A stretch of DNA of 64,000 bases from Cytophagales bacterium. GTDB lineage: Bacteria; Bacteroidota; Bacteroidia; Cytophagales; Cyclobacteriaceae. The translations under genes and the position numbers were made by a program. The notes beneath the pieces are model-generated. The model made no database searches, was not told the DNA's origin, and was given only the letters and a program-made list of their open reading frames with translations. Each line of letters starts with the position of its first letter. The first letter of the stretch is position 1. Location of the stretch: positions 62,001 to 126,000 of the forward strand of contig JAKSDO010000011.1 in the NCBI GenBank assembly GCA_022360055.1, given 5' to 3'. This document shows positions 55,034 through 64,000 of the stretch, piece by piece.

Positions 55034-55802
55034 GATATTTCCCTTCAAATACTTTCACCGCAGGGCCGCTCAGAAAAATATTTTTGAAATGACCGTCCTT
55101 CTTTTCAAAACTAATATGCAGTTCCCCTCCCAACGTCTTAACCTTTACCGGCGATGTGGCTCCCTCCATAGCCAGAACCAATGCTGCCGCCGTAACGCCG
55201 GTACCGCAGGAAAGTGTTTCATTTTCCACGCCCCGCTCGTAAGTACGAACAAAGATTTCCGAACGATTGTACTGCTGCACAAAATTTACATTACTGCCCT
55301 CTTTAAAATACGGAGCGCCGAATCGTATTTTTCTCCCCTCGCGAAACACATCGTGACGCTCCACATCTCTTACAAAGCATACATGATGAGGAGAGCCGGT
55401 ATACAAAAAGTAGTGATCTTTGCGTTTCTCGATATCATCGACATCCGGCATTTTAACATATACAAGATCGCCCTCAATTCTGGAGTGCAGAATCCCTTCC
55501 GATGTCATAAATTTGCATCGATCACGTACGATACCCAGTTGATTGGAAAATTTCACGGCACAACGGCTTCCATTGCCACAAAGACTTGTCAGATGACCGT
55601 CGGAATTGTAATAGATCATTTCAAAATCAGCCGCTTCGTGGTTCCTGATCAATATGAGGCCGTCCGCACCAATACCAAATTTTCGATGACAAAGATGCGC
55701 AATCAGCGCATGATCTTCCGGATCAAAAATCGCTCTTCTATCATCGACCATGATGAAATCATTGCCTGTCCCCTGGTATTTAAAGAATGTTATTGCGTTC
55801 AT
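55014..55802 (-). CDS. dapF: Diaminopimelate epimerase
   Basis: 262 residues from the ATG at 55802 (MNAITFFKYQGTGNDFIMVD); the frame reaches 55871 but those extra residues cover the rplS terminator. Both catalytic cysteines are present: LCGNGSRCAVKF and ETLSCGTGVTAAAL. PLP-independent racemisation of LL- to meso-diaminopimelate, for lysine and peptidoglycan synthesis. It follows the ribosomal operon on the same strand but is separated from it by a terminator. Confidence 0.95.
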   Translation of the reverse strand: MNAITFFKYQGTGNDFIMVDDRRAIFDPEDHALIAHLCHRKFGIGADGLILIRNHEAADFEMIYYNSDGHLTSLCGNGSRCAVKFSNQLGIVRDRCKFMTSEGILHSRIEGDLVYVKMPDVDDIEKRKDHYFLYTGSPHHVCFVRDVERHDVFREGRKIRFGAPYFKEGSNVNFVQQYNRSEIFVRTYERGVENETLSCGTGVTAAALVLAMEGATSPVKVKTLGGELHISFEKKDGHFKNIFLSGPAVKVFEGKYLRTPEN

Positions 55803-55838
55803 AATGATAAAATGAAGGTAAACATAAAGTCCGAAAAC

Positions 55839-55864
55839 AAAAAAAGCCAACCCCCGGGATTGGC
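55839..55864 (-). terminator. Rho-independent terminator of the rpsP-rplS operon
   Basis: Minus-strand hairpin GCCAA / TTGGC extended by a C/G-rich inner part, followed by seven T (plus-strand A-run 55839-55845). It begins 22 bases after the rplS stop at 55887, between rplS and dapF. Confidence 0.75.
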
Positions 55865-55886
55865 TTATCATTATCTTTATGATCCG

Positions 55887-56249
55887 CTACTTCGAAAGTT
55901 TTTCCTTAATCCGAGCGGATTTACCTTGCCGTCCTCTGAGGTAGAACAATCTTGCTCTTCGGACCTTACCTCTTCTCACCACCTTTATGCTCTCAATATT
56001 AGGGGAGCTAATCGGGAAAATCCGCTCAATACCGATCCCATTGGAGACCTTTCTCACTGTAAAAGTCTCTCCATTTGACCCGACATTTCTCCGCTGAAGA
56101 ACAGTTCCCTGGAAGTTCTGAATTCTCTCCTTATTTCCTTCCTTAATTCTAACTGCGACAATTACAGTATCTCCAGCTCTGAAATCTGGAAGTTTTGCTA
56201 CTGCATCTCTGTATTCTTGCTCGAATTCTTTTATTAATTGATCACTCAT
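55887..56249 (-). CDS. rplS: 50S ribosomal protein L19
   Basis: 120 residues from the ATG at 56249 ([17 protein letters not shown]); the in-frame region up to 56399 overlaps trmD and is not L19-like. L19 core: [59 protein letters not shown] and [20 protein letters not shown]. It sits at the interface of the two ribosomal subunits. Last gene of the conserved rpsP-rimM-trmD-rplS cluster. Confidence 0.96.
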   Translation of the reverse strand: MSDQLIKEFEQEYRDAVAKLPDFRAGDTVIVAVRIKEGNKERIQNFQGTVLQRRNVGSNGETFTVRKVSNGIGIERIFPISSPNIESIKVVRRGKVRRARLFYLRGRQGKSARIKEKLSK

Positions 56250-56335
56250 TGTCTTGATTTTTACTGCTCTCTCAAAACGGACTGCAAATATATGGAATAT
56301 AAAATAAAAAGGGCAATTTATTCCGCGAATAAATT

Positions 56336-57019
56336 TCAATCGTTCAGAAGCCCCGGTCTCCGTTGCCTTGTCCGTTCGATCGAACGGTTCAATCGCCATT
56401 CTTCAATTTTGGCCGAATGTCCGGAAACCAACACTTCAGGCACTTTTAAACCTTTGTAATCGGCAGGCCTGGTGTAAACCGGAGGGGCTATCAGATTATC
56501 CTGAAAAGAATCGCTTAAGGCCGATGTTTCATCCGAGAGCACCCTTGGGATCAATCGAACAATTGCATCCGTAAGCACGATCGCTCCAAATTCTCCACCT
56601 GAAAGTACGTAATCCCCAATGCTTATTTCCCTTGAAATAAGATGTTCTCGCACCCGCTCATCTACCCCTTTGTAATGCCCGCAGAGCAAAATCAGGTTTT
56701 GCTTCAAAGAAAGCTCGTTGGCGATTCCCTGATTCAATAATTCGCCATCCGGGCTCAGATATATGATTTCGTCATATTCCCTTTCTTTTTTCAGTGCGGT
56801 TATACATTTGTCAATTGGTTCGATCATCAGTACCATTCCGGCTCCGCCGCCGTACTGATAATCATCCACCTGTCTTTGTCTGTTTATCGAATAATCCCTG
56901 AGATCATGTATTTGAATGTCAACCAGGTGTTTTTCCTGCGCCCGTTTTAGTATTGAATGATGCAACGGACTTTCCAACAGGCCCGGCAAACATGTAATAA
57001 TATCGATTCTCATGCCCAT
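56336..57019 (-). CDS. trmD: tRNA (guanine-37-N1)-methyltransferase
   Basis: 227 residues; starts at 57019 directly after the rimM stop, or at 57013 ([20 protein letters not shown]). SPOUT (trefoil-knot) methyltransferase: [30 protein letters not shown] and the knot segment [20 protein letters not shown]. It makes m1G37 in tRNAs reading CNN and GGG-type codons and so prevents +1 frameshifts. The C-terminal part ([16 protein letters not shown]) is intact. Confidence 0.96.
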   Translation of the reverse strand: MGMRIDIITCLPGLLESPLHHSILKRAQEKHLVDIQIHDLRDYSINRQRQVDDYQYGGGAGMVLMIEPIDKCITALKKEREYDEIIYLSPDGELLNQGIANELSLKQNLILLCGHYKGVDERVREHLISREISIGDYVLSGGEFGAIVLTDAIVRLIPRVLSDETSALSDSFQDNLIAPPVYTRPADYKGLKVPEVLVSGHSAKIEEWRLNRSIERTRQRRPGLLND

Positions 57020-57541
57020 CTACAGGTAAATATCCAATAAGCCGTCCGGAAGATTCACGTTGACCTCGTTCTTTTCGTGATCTGCGCTGCCGACAATTTC
57101 ATTGCTGACGGGAATCAATACCTCTTTGTCCTTGTATTTCATGGAGATCAAATCCTGGTTGCCACCGGTAAAGATTTGCTCAATAGTGCCAAGTTTTCCA
57201 AGAGACCGATCGCAAATCGTATATCCTATGACATCATGGTAATAAAACTGATCGTTGTTCAGCTTGGGCAAAAGGCTCAAAGGAAGCATTAGCGTTGCCG
57301 ATTTCAATTGCATAGCTTCTTCGACGGAATGGACATCTTCGAAATGAAGGATACCTTTATTACCGTTAATATGGAGGGATGAAACCAAAAATGGAATCAA
57401 CTCATTGCCTTTTCTGACAATCACTGATTCCAATTTTCCGTATTTTTCGGGATCATCAACATCCAGATGAATGTTGACAGCTCCTTTGAGACCATGCGGC
57501 TTGAGTATAAAGCCAATTTCAAAGCAATCTTCAAGCTTCAT
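57020..57541 (-). CDS. rimM: Ribosome maturation factor RimM
   Basis: 173 residues. N-terminal RimM domain (EIGFILKPHGLKGAVNIHLD) and C-terminal PRC-barrel domain (YYHDVIGYTICDRSLGKLGT, LIPVSNEIVGSADHEKNEV, ending NLPDGLLDIYL). It helps assemble the head of the 30S subunit, contacting S19. It begins 11 bases after rpsP and its stop directly abuts the trmD start, so the operon is tightly packed. Confidence 0.95.
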   Translation of the reverse strand: MKLEDCFEIGFILKPHGLKGAVNIHLDVDDPEKYGKLESVIVRKGNELIPFLVSSLHINGNKGILHFEDVHSVEEAMQLKSATLMLPLSLLPKLNNDQFYYHDVIGYTICDRSLGKLGTIEQIFTGGNQDLISMKYKDKEVLIPVSNEIVGSADHEKNEVNVNLPDGLLDIYL

Positions 57542-57552
57542 GGAACGAAAGA

Positions 57553-58443
57553 TTATTCCTTATCTTCCTTCTTTTCTTCTTGCGTTGAGGCTTCTTCCTT
57601 TTTCTCGTCTTTTAAAGCTTCGGCTTTAGGTTCTTTCTTCTCATCGCGATCGGCTTCATCACTTGAAGCTTCCTCAGTTGGCTTTTCGGCCACCTCTTCC
57701 GCTTCTTTGGATTTTACATCTTCGGAAATTTCAACCTTTTCTTCAGCCACATCTTCCGCTTTTACTTCTTCCTCAACCTTCTCCTGTACTTCCTGTTCGG
57801 AAGCAACCTCCGCTTCCGGCTCTTTGATTTTTGACTCCGGCTCTTCGGGAGTTTCTTCGGCTTTCCCTTCCTCCTCTGTCGCCGTCTCTTCTACGGCTGC
57901 TTCCTCCGGCACGGCTTCTTCTGCCGCAGTAGCTGCGCCAGCTTCCTCAACAACCTCTTCCGCCACCTCTTCTTCGGGCTCCAAGGCTGCAAGTTTTTGT
58001 TTAAGTGCTTCGGCTTTAGCTTCATTTACTTTTTTCTCAGCCTCAAGCCTGGCTTTGGCATCCGCCGCTTTTTTCTTTTGAATCGATTCAACCTTGTTTG
58101 AGATCTCTGTCTCTTTTTCCTTCAACCAATCTTCAAATTTTTTATCAGCTTGTTCCTGGGTAATTGCACCTTTTAAAACACCAACCTGCAGATGTTTTCT
58201 AAGCATAATCCCCTTGTGAGAAAGGATTCTTCTCGCCGTATCCGTCGGCTGGGCACCCTTCAATAACCAATCCAATGCCCGGTCTCCGTTTATTTCGATG
58301 GTTGCCGGATTTGTTAAAGGATTGTACGTGCCTAATTTTTCAATAAGTCTACCATCTCGTGGCGATCTGACATCTGCTACGATCACGTCGTACATTGCTC
58401 TTTTTTTGCGTCCTCGACGCGTCAATCTAATTTTTACTGCCAT
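57553..58443 (-). CDS. rpsP: 30S ribosomal protein S16 with very long acidic tail
   Basis: 296 residues, over three times the core S16 length. Residues 1-80 are ordinary S16 ([51 protein letters not shown]). Residues 80-150 are a basic, helical extension common in Bacteroidota S16. Residues about 155-296 are a low-complexity, strongly acidic tail made almost only of Glu, Ala, Lys, Val and Ser. S16 is an early assembly protein of the 30S body. The tail is in frame with no stop and ends normally, so it appears genuine. First gene of the operon. Confidence 0.95.
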   Translation of the reverse strand: MAVKIRLTRRGRKKRAMYDVIVADVRSPRDGRLIEKLGTYNPLTNPATIEINGDRALDWLLKGAQPTDTARRILSHKGIMLRKHLQVGVLKGAITQEQADKKFEDWLKEKETEISNKVESIQKKKAADAKARLEAEKKVNEAKAEALKQKLAALEPEEEVAEEVVEEAGAATAAEEAVPEEAAVEETATEEEGKAEETPEEPESKIKEPEAEVASEQEVQEKVEEEVKAEDVAEEKVEISEDVKSKEAEEVAEKPTEEASSDEADRDEKKEPKAEALKDEKKEEASTQEEKKEDKE

Positions 58444-58700
58444 TTTTCAAGTTAAATTTTAGTTATGGAACACGTCCATTATAAAAAGGAGTGCAAAGAT
58501 ATTGTAAATATATCAGAATGCGAAAGCAGACCCTGAAATTTTGCAGATCATACCCAAAGCCCATGTACTGCAAAGCCCTTTCATTTATGTAGGATACAAA
58601 GCAAGGCATATCAAATATCGAGATAATATTCGTAAAACCGCTTAGGCAATTATACTTACTTGAAATTAATTAATACATTTGACTCCCAAATAAAGTAATC

Positions 58701-61442
58701 ATGGATAAATTCTCCTATATCTCCAATGCCGATGCAAATGTAATCGACGATTTATATCAAAAATATAAGACCGAACCGGAATCCGTGGATATCAGCTGGC
58801 AACGTTTTTTTGAGGGGTTTGAATTTTCCCTGAATAAATCTGATGATAACGGAGTTTCGCGGGAACCTCAGGCAAGAGGAGGAATTTCCTTGAAAGAATT
58901 AGGCGTGAGAAACCTTATTCACGCTTATCGAACCAGAGGGCACCTAAAATCGGATACCAACCCGGTCAGACCCAGAAGAAAGCATAACGTACTCCTGGAA
59001 TTAACCGACTTTGGATTGTCCGACAAAGATCTGGATGTCGAGTACGAGTATGAGGTAGGTCAGTCACTGGGACTGGGACGCGCTAAACTTCGCGATATTT
59101 TTGAAGCATTAAAAAAAGTGTACCTGGGGCCTATCGGCTTTGAGTATATGCACATTCGCAATGCCGGTGTCATCGAGTGGTTCAAGGAAAAGGCCGAAAG
59201 GAGCTTTTTCAAGTTTGACCCTGAAATTGAAGAGAAACGACACATTCTTTCCAAGCTGAATGAGGCGGTTGTATTTGAGAATTTTCTGCACACGAAATAC
59301 ATCGGACAAAAGCGATTTTCATTGGAGGGAGGTGAAAATACGATCCCTGCTTTGGATAAGATCATAAGAACCGCAATCGGCGCAGGTGTCGAAGAAGTCG
59401 TGATTGGGATGGCGCATCGCGGAAGATTGAATGTGCTGGCCAACATCATGCAGAAGACCTATGAAGAAATATTCAGTGAATTTGAGGGTACTGCCGTCCC
59501 CGATATGACTATGGGGTACGGAGATGTCAAATATCATCTGGGTTATTCCAGCAAGTATAAAGGATCAAATGGAAAGGAGATTTACTTGAAATTGGCTCCT
59601 AACCCCTCGCATCTCGAGGCCGTTGATCCGGTAGTTTTGGGCTATACCAGAGCCCAGATCGATGATGAATACCAGGGTAATCTTAATAAAGCAATCCCCA
59701 TCCTCATTCATGGAGATGCGGCGATCGCAGGCCAGGGAATCGTGTATGAAATAACCCAAATGGCAAATTTGCCGGGTTATACGACCGGCGGCACCATTCA
59801 TTTTGTGATCAATAACCAGATGGGGTTCACTACGGATTACGACGACGCGAGGTCCAGCATCTATTGTACCGACATCGGAAAAATTGTCGATGCTCCCATC
59901 CTGCACGTGAATGGAGATGACGCCGAAGCCGTAAATTTCTGCTCCGAACTGGCCGTGGAGTATCGACAAAAATTCGGGAAAGACATCTATATAGACCTTT
60001 TGTGCTACCGGCGGCATGGTCATAATGAAAGCGACGAACCGAAATTCACACAGCCAAAACTGTACAACGTAATTGCAAAACACCCAAATCCGCGCGAGGT
60101 CTATTCCAAAAAGTTGGTGGAGCGAGGTGAGACGGACGCAGAATTGGCCAAGCGGATGGATAAGGAATTTCGAAGTTTATTGCAGGACCGGCTAAACCTT
60201 GCCAAGCAAAATCCGTTGCCTTATCAGCCGCAAAAAATGGAAGAAGAATGGCAACAACTGGCGCCTGCCGTACCGGGCGATTTCGATTCCTCGCCCGATA
60301 CCGCAATTCCGTTAAAAACGGTTCACAAGATCGGGAAAGCGCTCACGACGCTTCCGGAGGGATTTAAACCGATCAAACAAATTGAACGACTTATTAAAGA
60401 ACGAAAATCCAATTTCTTTGAAAAAAAGCAATTGAACTGGGCCGATGCCGAACTATTGTCCTATGGTTCTTTGCTTTTGGACAAAAAGGTGGTCCGAATA
60501 TCCGGCCAGGATGTAAAGCGGGGAACATTTTCACACAGGCATTCCATGATATTTGATGCCGAGACAAATTATCCGTATTGTTTCTTGTGCAATATCGAAA
60601 AAGGCCAAAAAGAATTTAAAATTTACAATTCGCTCCTTTCGGAGTTTGGTGTGTTGGGATTTGAGTACGGATACGCAATGGCTTCCCCAAACGCTCTGGT
60701 AATTTGGGAGGCTCAATTTGGTGATTTCTCAAATGGCGCTCAGGTATTGATTGACCAATTTGTCACAAGCGCCGGCACAAAATGGCAACGAATGAATGGC
60801 CTGGTCATGCTCTTGCCTCACGGCTACGAAGGTCAGGGCCCGGAACATTCAAGCGCCCGACCGGAACGATTCCTGGAACTTGCGGCCGATTACAATATGA
60901 TCGTTGCCAACATGACCACACCTTCCAATTTCTTCCATCTGATTCGAAGGCAACTGACCTGGAATTTCAGAAAACCCTGTATGGTAATGTCGCCAAAGTC
61001 ACTGCTTAGACATCCCGAAGTGATCTCACCTATTTCCGAATTTACCAAAGGCGGTTTCAAAGAGGTATATGACGATGATTACGCGGATATCAAAAAGGTA
61101 AAGAAATTATTGTTCTGTTCCGGAAAGATCTATTTCGATCTGCTGCATGAGCAGCGAAAAGCCAACCGAAAAGACGTTGCCATCATACGAATTGAGCAAT
61201 TATTCCCATTCCCTGAAAATCAGATTGCCGAGATTCGCAAAAAGTACGGCAGAAGCCCAAAGGCAATTTGGGTGCAGGAAGAACCTGAAAATATGGGCGC
61301 CTGGACGTATATACTCCGGAAGTTCCGAAAAAATGTCGATGATGGGATTTTCCGCCCTCCAAGTGCTTCGCCAGCCACGGGATATAGTAAAATCCACCAG
61401 GACGAACAGCAGGAAATTGTAACTAAAGCTTTTGCCGATTAA
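58701..61442 (+). CDS. sucA: 2-oxoglutarate dehydrogenase E1 component
   Basis: 913 residues, usual length. N-terminal [20 protein letters not shown] and [10 protein letters not shown] are typical of bacterial OdhA. Thiamine-diphosphate site: [45 protein letters not shown]; later [15 protein letters not shown] His loop and [19 protein letters not shown]. It decarboxylates 2-oxoglutarate in the TCA cycle and passes succinyl groups to the E2 lipoyl domain. It is followed after ten bases by the E2 gene and then by an E3 gene. Confidence 0.96.
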   Translation: MDKFSYISNADANVIDDLYQKYKTEPESVDISWQRFFEGFEFSLNKSDDNGVSREPQARGGISLKELGVRNLIHAYRTRGHLKSDTNPVRPRRKHNVLLELTDFGLSDKDLDVEYEYEVGQSLGLGRAKLRDIFEALKKVYLGPIGFEYMHIRNAGVIEWFKEKAERSFFKFDPEIEEKRHILSKLNEAVVFENFLHTKYIGQKRFSLEGGENTIPALDKIIRTAIGAGVEEVVIGMAHRGRLNVLANIMQKTYEEIFSEFEGTAVPDMTMGYGDVKYHLGYSSKYKGSNGKEIYLKLAPNPSHLEAVDPVVLGYTRAQIDDEYQGNLNKAIPILIHGDAAIAGQGIVYEITQMANLPGYTTGGTIHFVINNQMGFTTDYDDARSSIYCTDIGKIVDAPILHVNGDDAEAVNFCSELAVEYRQKFGKDIYIDLLCYRRHGHNESDEPKFTQPKLYNVIAKHPNPREVYSKKLVERGETDAELAKRMDKEFRSLLQDRLNLAKQNPLPYQPQKMEEEWQQLAPAVPGDFDSSPDTAIPLKTVHKIGKALTTLPEGFKPIKQIERLIKERKSNFFEKKQLNWADAELLSYGSLLLDKKVVRISGQDVKRGTFSHRHSMIFDAETNYPYCFLCNIEKGQKEFKIYNSLLSEFGVLGFEYGYAMASPNALVIWEAQFGDFSNGAQVLIDQFVTSAGTKWQRMNGLVMLLPHGYEGQGPEHSSARPERFLELAADYNMIVANMTTPSNFFHLIRRQLTWNFRKPCMVMSPKSLLRHPEVISPISEFTKGGFKEVYDDDYADIKKVKKLLFCSGKIYFDLLHEQRKANRKDVAIIRIEQLFPFPENQIAEIRKKYGRSPKAIWVQEEPENMGAWTYILRKFRKNVDDGIFRPPSASPATGYSKIHQDEQQEIVTKAFAD

Positions 61443-61452
61443 ACAAAAAAAA

Positions 61453-62952
61453 ATGAGCTTCGAAATTAAAATACCCGGTGTCGGAGAATCGATCACCGAA
61501 GTGACCGTAGGCCAATGGATCGCGGAAGATGGAACATACGTGGAAATGGATAATCCGATTTGCGAATTGGAATCGGAGAAGGCAACTTTTGAATTGAATG
61601 CGGAAGTGGCCGGCGTTTTAAAGCAAAATGCAAAAGAAGGTGAAACGCTGGAGATCGGTGCCGTGATTGGCTTCATCGACGAACAAGCAAAAAGTTCCGG
61701 CGCTTCGAAAACAGATGACGGGTCGACATCCATTGTTTTTCAAAACAAGCTGAAGAAAACCGGACAGGTTCTGGAAATGGTCGTACCAAATGTCGGAGAA
61801 TCCATCAAGGAGGTAACCATCGGAAGCTGGTCAAAAGAAGAAGGAGATTATGTGGAAATGGATGAAGTCATTGCAGAGATTGAATCTGAAAAAGCAACTT
61901 TCGAATTGACCGCCGAAGCCCAGGGGTATCTGAATATTGTTGCCAAAGAAGGTGATACCCTGGAAATTGGTGCCTTAATCTGCAAAATTGAAGCAGCAGA
62001 AGGCGATGCTTCATCATCTGCCGGTAAGGAATCACCGGAAAGCATACCGCAGAGCAACGCGTATGCGAGCGGTCACCCTTCCCCGGCCGCCGGAAAAATA
62101 CTTGCCGAGAAAGGAATGACCCCGCAGGAAGTAACGGGCACCGGTGTTGGAGGAAGAATCACTAAGGAAGATGCGATTAATGCCGAAAAACAACTGCAAA
62201 AAAAGGACGAACCTGCCGTAAAAGAAGACCTTTCCGTTTCGACAAGTGCCCTGCGCGAACAGCGCAGGGAGAAAATGACCACCCTGAGAAAAACCATCTC
62301 CAAAAGACTGGTTTCTGTGAAGAATGAAACGGCCATGCTGACTACCTTCAACGAAGTGAACATGAAACCGATCATGGATATCCGGTCGAAATACAAAGAT
62401 CCGTTTAAAGAAAAATACGATGTCGGTCTGGGTTTCATGTCGTTTTTCACAAAGGCATGTTGCATGGCACTTCGGGAATGGCCGGCCGTAAATGCGCAAA
62501 TCGATGGAGATGAATTGGTTTACAGTGAATTTTGTGATGTTTCCATTGCCGTGTCCGCCCCGAAAGGATTGGTCGTTCCGGTAATAAGAAATGCCGAGTC
62601 GATGAGTTTCGTTGAGATCGAAAAGGAGGTCGTGCGGTTAGCCACCCGGGCCAGGGAAAGCAAGCTTAGCATTGAAGAAATGCAGGGCGGGACATTTACC
62701 ATCACCAACGGAGGCGTCTTTGGTTCGATGATGTCAACACCGATCATTAATTCTCCACAGTCCGCCATATTGGGAATGCACAACATCGTTCAACGGCCGG
62801 TGGCGGAAAACGGGGAAGTGCTTATTCGGCCAATGATGTATGTGGCATTATCCTACGATCACAGGATTATTGATGGCAGGGAATCAGTGAGTTTTCTGGT
62901 CCGGGTAAAAGAATTATTGGAAGATCCGACAAGGTTGCTTCTGGGTATATAA
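61453..62952 (+). CDS. sucB: Dihydrolipoyllysine succinyltransferase (2-oxoglutarate dehydrogenase E2)
   Basis: 499 residues from the ATG at 61453 ([20 protein letters not shown]); a frame start at 61432 overlaps sucA. Two lipoyl domains, with lipoyl lysines Lys43 and Lys147, both in ESEKATFEL, separated by a short linker. Then the E1/E3-binding domain (about 210-245; [32 protein letters not shown]), and the catalytic domain ending [16 protein letters not shown] with its active-site His and Asp. Forms the 24-meric core of the complex. Two lipoyl domains is one more than in the E. coli enzyme. Confidence 0.95.
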   Translation: MSFEIKIPGVGESITEVTVGQWIAEDGTYVEMDNPICELESEKATFELNAEVAGVLKQNAKEGETLEIGAVIGFIDEQAKSSGASKTDDGSTSIVFQNKLKKTGQVLEMVVPNVGESIKEVTIGSWSKEEGDYVEMDEVIAEIESEKATFELTAEAQGYLNIVAKEGDTLEIGALICKIEAAEGDASSSAGKESPESIPQSNAYASGHPSPAAGKILAEKGMTPQEVTGTGVGGRITKEDAINAEKQLQKKDEPAVKEDLSVSTSALREQRREKMTTLRKTISKRLVSVKNETAMLTTFNEVNMKPIMDIRSKYKDPFKEKYDVGLGFMSFFTKACCMALREWPAVNAQIDGDELVYSEFCDVSIAVSAPKGLVVPVIRNAESMSFVEIEKEVVRLATRARESKLSIEEMQGGTFTITNGGVFGSMMSTPIINSPQSAILGMHNIVQRPVAENGEVLIRPMMYVALSYDHRIIDGRESVSFLVRVKELLEDPTRLLLGI

Positions 62953-62969
62953 TATGTAAAAAGCATAAA

Positions 62970-64000
62970 ATGAAATACGACGTAACTGTAATTGGCTCCG
63001 GCCCCGGAGGTTATGTAGCCGCAATTCGATGTGCTCAATTGGGCATGCAAACAGCTATTATTGAGAAATACGATACGCTTGGAGGAACCTGCCTCAACGT
63101 TGGTTGCATACCTTCCAAAGCCCTGTTGGATTCCTCGGAACATTATCACAATGCCAAAAATCATTTCAAAACGCATGGTATTGATGCAACAAACTTAAAA
63201 GTCAATCTGAAGCAAATGATAAAGCGAAAAGGTGAAGTGGTTCGGCAAACTGTTGCAGGGATTGATTTTCTAATGAAGAAAAACAAAATCGATGTATTTC
63301 ATGGATTAGGGTCGTTTATCAATAAAAACACCATTTCGGTAAACGGCGGGGATAAAGACCAAACGATCGAGACAGAATATGTAATAATTGCAACCGGATC
63401 GAAACCGGCAAATCTGCCATTTATAAATTTAGACAAAAAGCGGGTGATCACGAGTACTGAAGCGCTAAATATGTCCTCGGTTCCCAAACATCTTATTGTG
63501 ATTGGAGGGGGTGTAATCGGAGTCGAACTCGGATCTGTGTACGCAAGGTTGGGAGCTAAAGTTTCGGTGGTGGAATTTTTGGATAGCCTTATTCCGACTA
63601 TGGACAGGAGCATGGGCAGGGAATTGCAAAAAGTACTGAAAAAGAACGGTTTTGAATATTACCTGAAACACAAAGTCACCGCAGTTGAAACCAAGGGCCC
63701 CGATATAAAAGTTACGGCGGAAAACAGTAAAGGCGAGCAGGTCGAGATAAGCGGAGATTATTGCCTGGTATCCATTGGAAGGCGACCATATACGGAAGGA
63801 CTAAAACTTGAAAATGCGGGCGTACGCGCCGGTGAAAACGGACAGATTGAAGTTGATGATCAATTGCGGACCAACGTCAAAAATATTTTTGCGATTGGCG
63901 ATGTCGTAAAAGGCGCTATGCTCGCTCACAAAGCCGAAGAAGAGGGTGTTTTTGTAGCTGAGATCCTTGCAGGTCAAAAACCTCATATCAATTACCTGTT
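62970..64000 (+). CDS. lpd: Dihydrolipoyl dehydrogenase (E3), 5' part
   Basis: 343 codons are visible before the window ends, so the gene is cut. ATG at 62970, 17 bases after sucB. FAD site VIGSGPGGYVAAIRCAQLG, redox-active disulfide GGTCLNVGCIPSKALLDS (CxxxxC), NAD site IVIGGGVIGVELGSVYARLG near residue 180, and the second FAD motif NIFAIGDVVKGAMLAHKAEE near 310. It reoxidises the lipoyl groups of E2 with NAD+. As third gene of sucA-sucB-lpd it most likely serves the 2-oxoglutarate complex, perhaps also pyruvate dehydrogenase. Confidence 0.96.
   Translation, partial: MKYDVTVIGSGPGGYVAAIRCAQLGMQTAIIEKYDTLGGTCLNVGCIPSKALLDSSEHYHNAKNHFKTHGIDATNLKVNLKQMIKRKGEVVRQTVAGIDFLMKKNKIDVFHGLGSFINKNTISVNGGDKDQTIETEYVIIATGSKPANLPFINLDKKRVITSTEALNMSSVPKHLIVIGGGVIGVELGSVYARLGAKVSVVEFLDSLIPTMDRSMGRELQKVLKKNGFEYYLKHKVTAVETKGPDIKVTAENSKGEQVEISGDYCLVSIGRRPYTEGLKLENAGVRAGENGQIEVDDQLRTNVKNIFAIGDVVKGAMLAHKAEEEGVFVAEILAGQKPHINYL

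Noticed and set aside
55089..56078. 329-codon plus-strand frame
   Set aside because: It lies antisense to dapF and rplS, both unmistakable, and shows no family features.
57467..58081. 204-codon plus-strand frame rich in Ser, Ala and Phe
   Set aside because: It is the antisense image of the acidic rpsP tail; Glu-rich codons read backwards give Ser and Phe.
1..64000. CRISPR array, prophage, restriction or toxin-antitoxin defence system
   Set aside because: No regularly spaced repeats, Cas, phage structural, integrase, methylase or toxin genes were recognised.

Overview
The window is a gene-dense chromosomal segment of a Bacteroidota bacterium, most likely a Cytophagales-type, largely aerobic organism. 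The evidence is a PorP/SprF protein beside a giant surface protein with a gliding-associated (type B, type IX secretion) C-terminal domain, OmpA-PD40 envelope proteins, a TonB-dependent receptor, an exonuclease-DnaE fusion, an SDR-type threonine dehydrogenase with Kbl, a Bacteroidota-type extended ribosomal protein S16, and TAnnTTTG-type -7 promoter boxes. I cannot name a genus. No rRNA, tRNA, CRISPR array, prophage or intact insertion sequence was recognised.

Layout. 0-8 kb: 3' end of a glycyl radical enzyme (HypD-like), a lipoprotein sulfatase, two tandem quinone-reductase-like MDR enzymes, a VOC protein and a TonB-dependent receptor, then a strong terminator with no obvious gene directly in front of it. 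8-15.3 kb: Xaa-Pro aminopeptidase divergent from a CarH-like B12-dependent MerR regulator, followed by an operon of an ECF sigma factor, crtI, crtB, ispH and crtZ. This is the most distinctive system here: a probable light-responsive carotenoid regulon, with TTAAACAA-type boxes upstream of both carH and the sigma factor. 15.3-21.3 kb: OmpA/PD40 protein, PorP/SprF protein and a 950-residue type IX-secreted repeat protein, one operon. 21.6-32.3 kb: HD hydrolase, SdiA-regulated-like propeller, phzF, fabI-ispE, PAP2 phosphatase, EamA-LptF-Tgt, then GT2-ECF sigma-rsmG.

32.3-41.7 kb: dnaE (exonuclease-polymerase fusion) broken near its 3' end by an apparent one-base deletion, trxA, the divergent tdh/kbl threonine-degradation pair, and an unidentified lipoprotein. 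41.7-51.7 kb: patatin/POTRA/beta-barrel protein, a coiled-coil tail-anchored protein, a K+ channel, a fragment of an outer-membrane barrel gene, an NSS transporter, and the nickel-pincer cofactor genes larE-larB-larC without larA. 51.8-64 kb: valS, a small unknown gene, dapF, the rpsP-rimM-trmD-rplS operon, and the 2-oxoglutarate dehydrogenase operon sucA-sucB-lpd, cut by the window end.

Three intergenic sites (28.6, 32.4 and 41.6 kb) carry related copies of a 48-80 bp repeat of unknown nature. Metabolic links inside the window: ispE and ispH are MEP-pathway steps feeding crtB/crtI/crtZ; Tdh and Kbl convert threonine to glycine and acetyl-CoA; sucA/sucB/lpd form one complex; larB/larC/larE make the cofactor for a nickel racemase encoded elsewhere.
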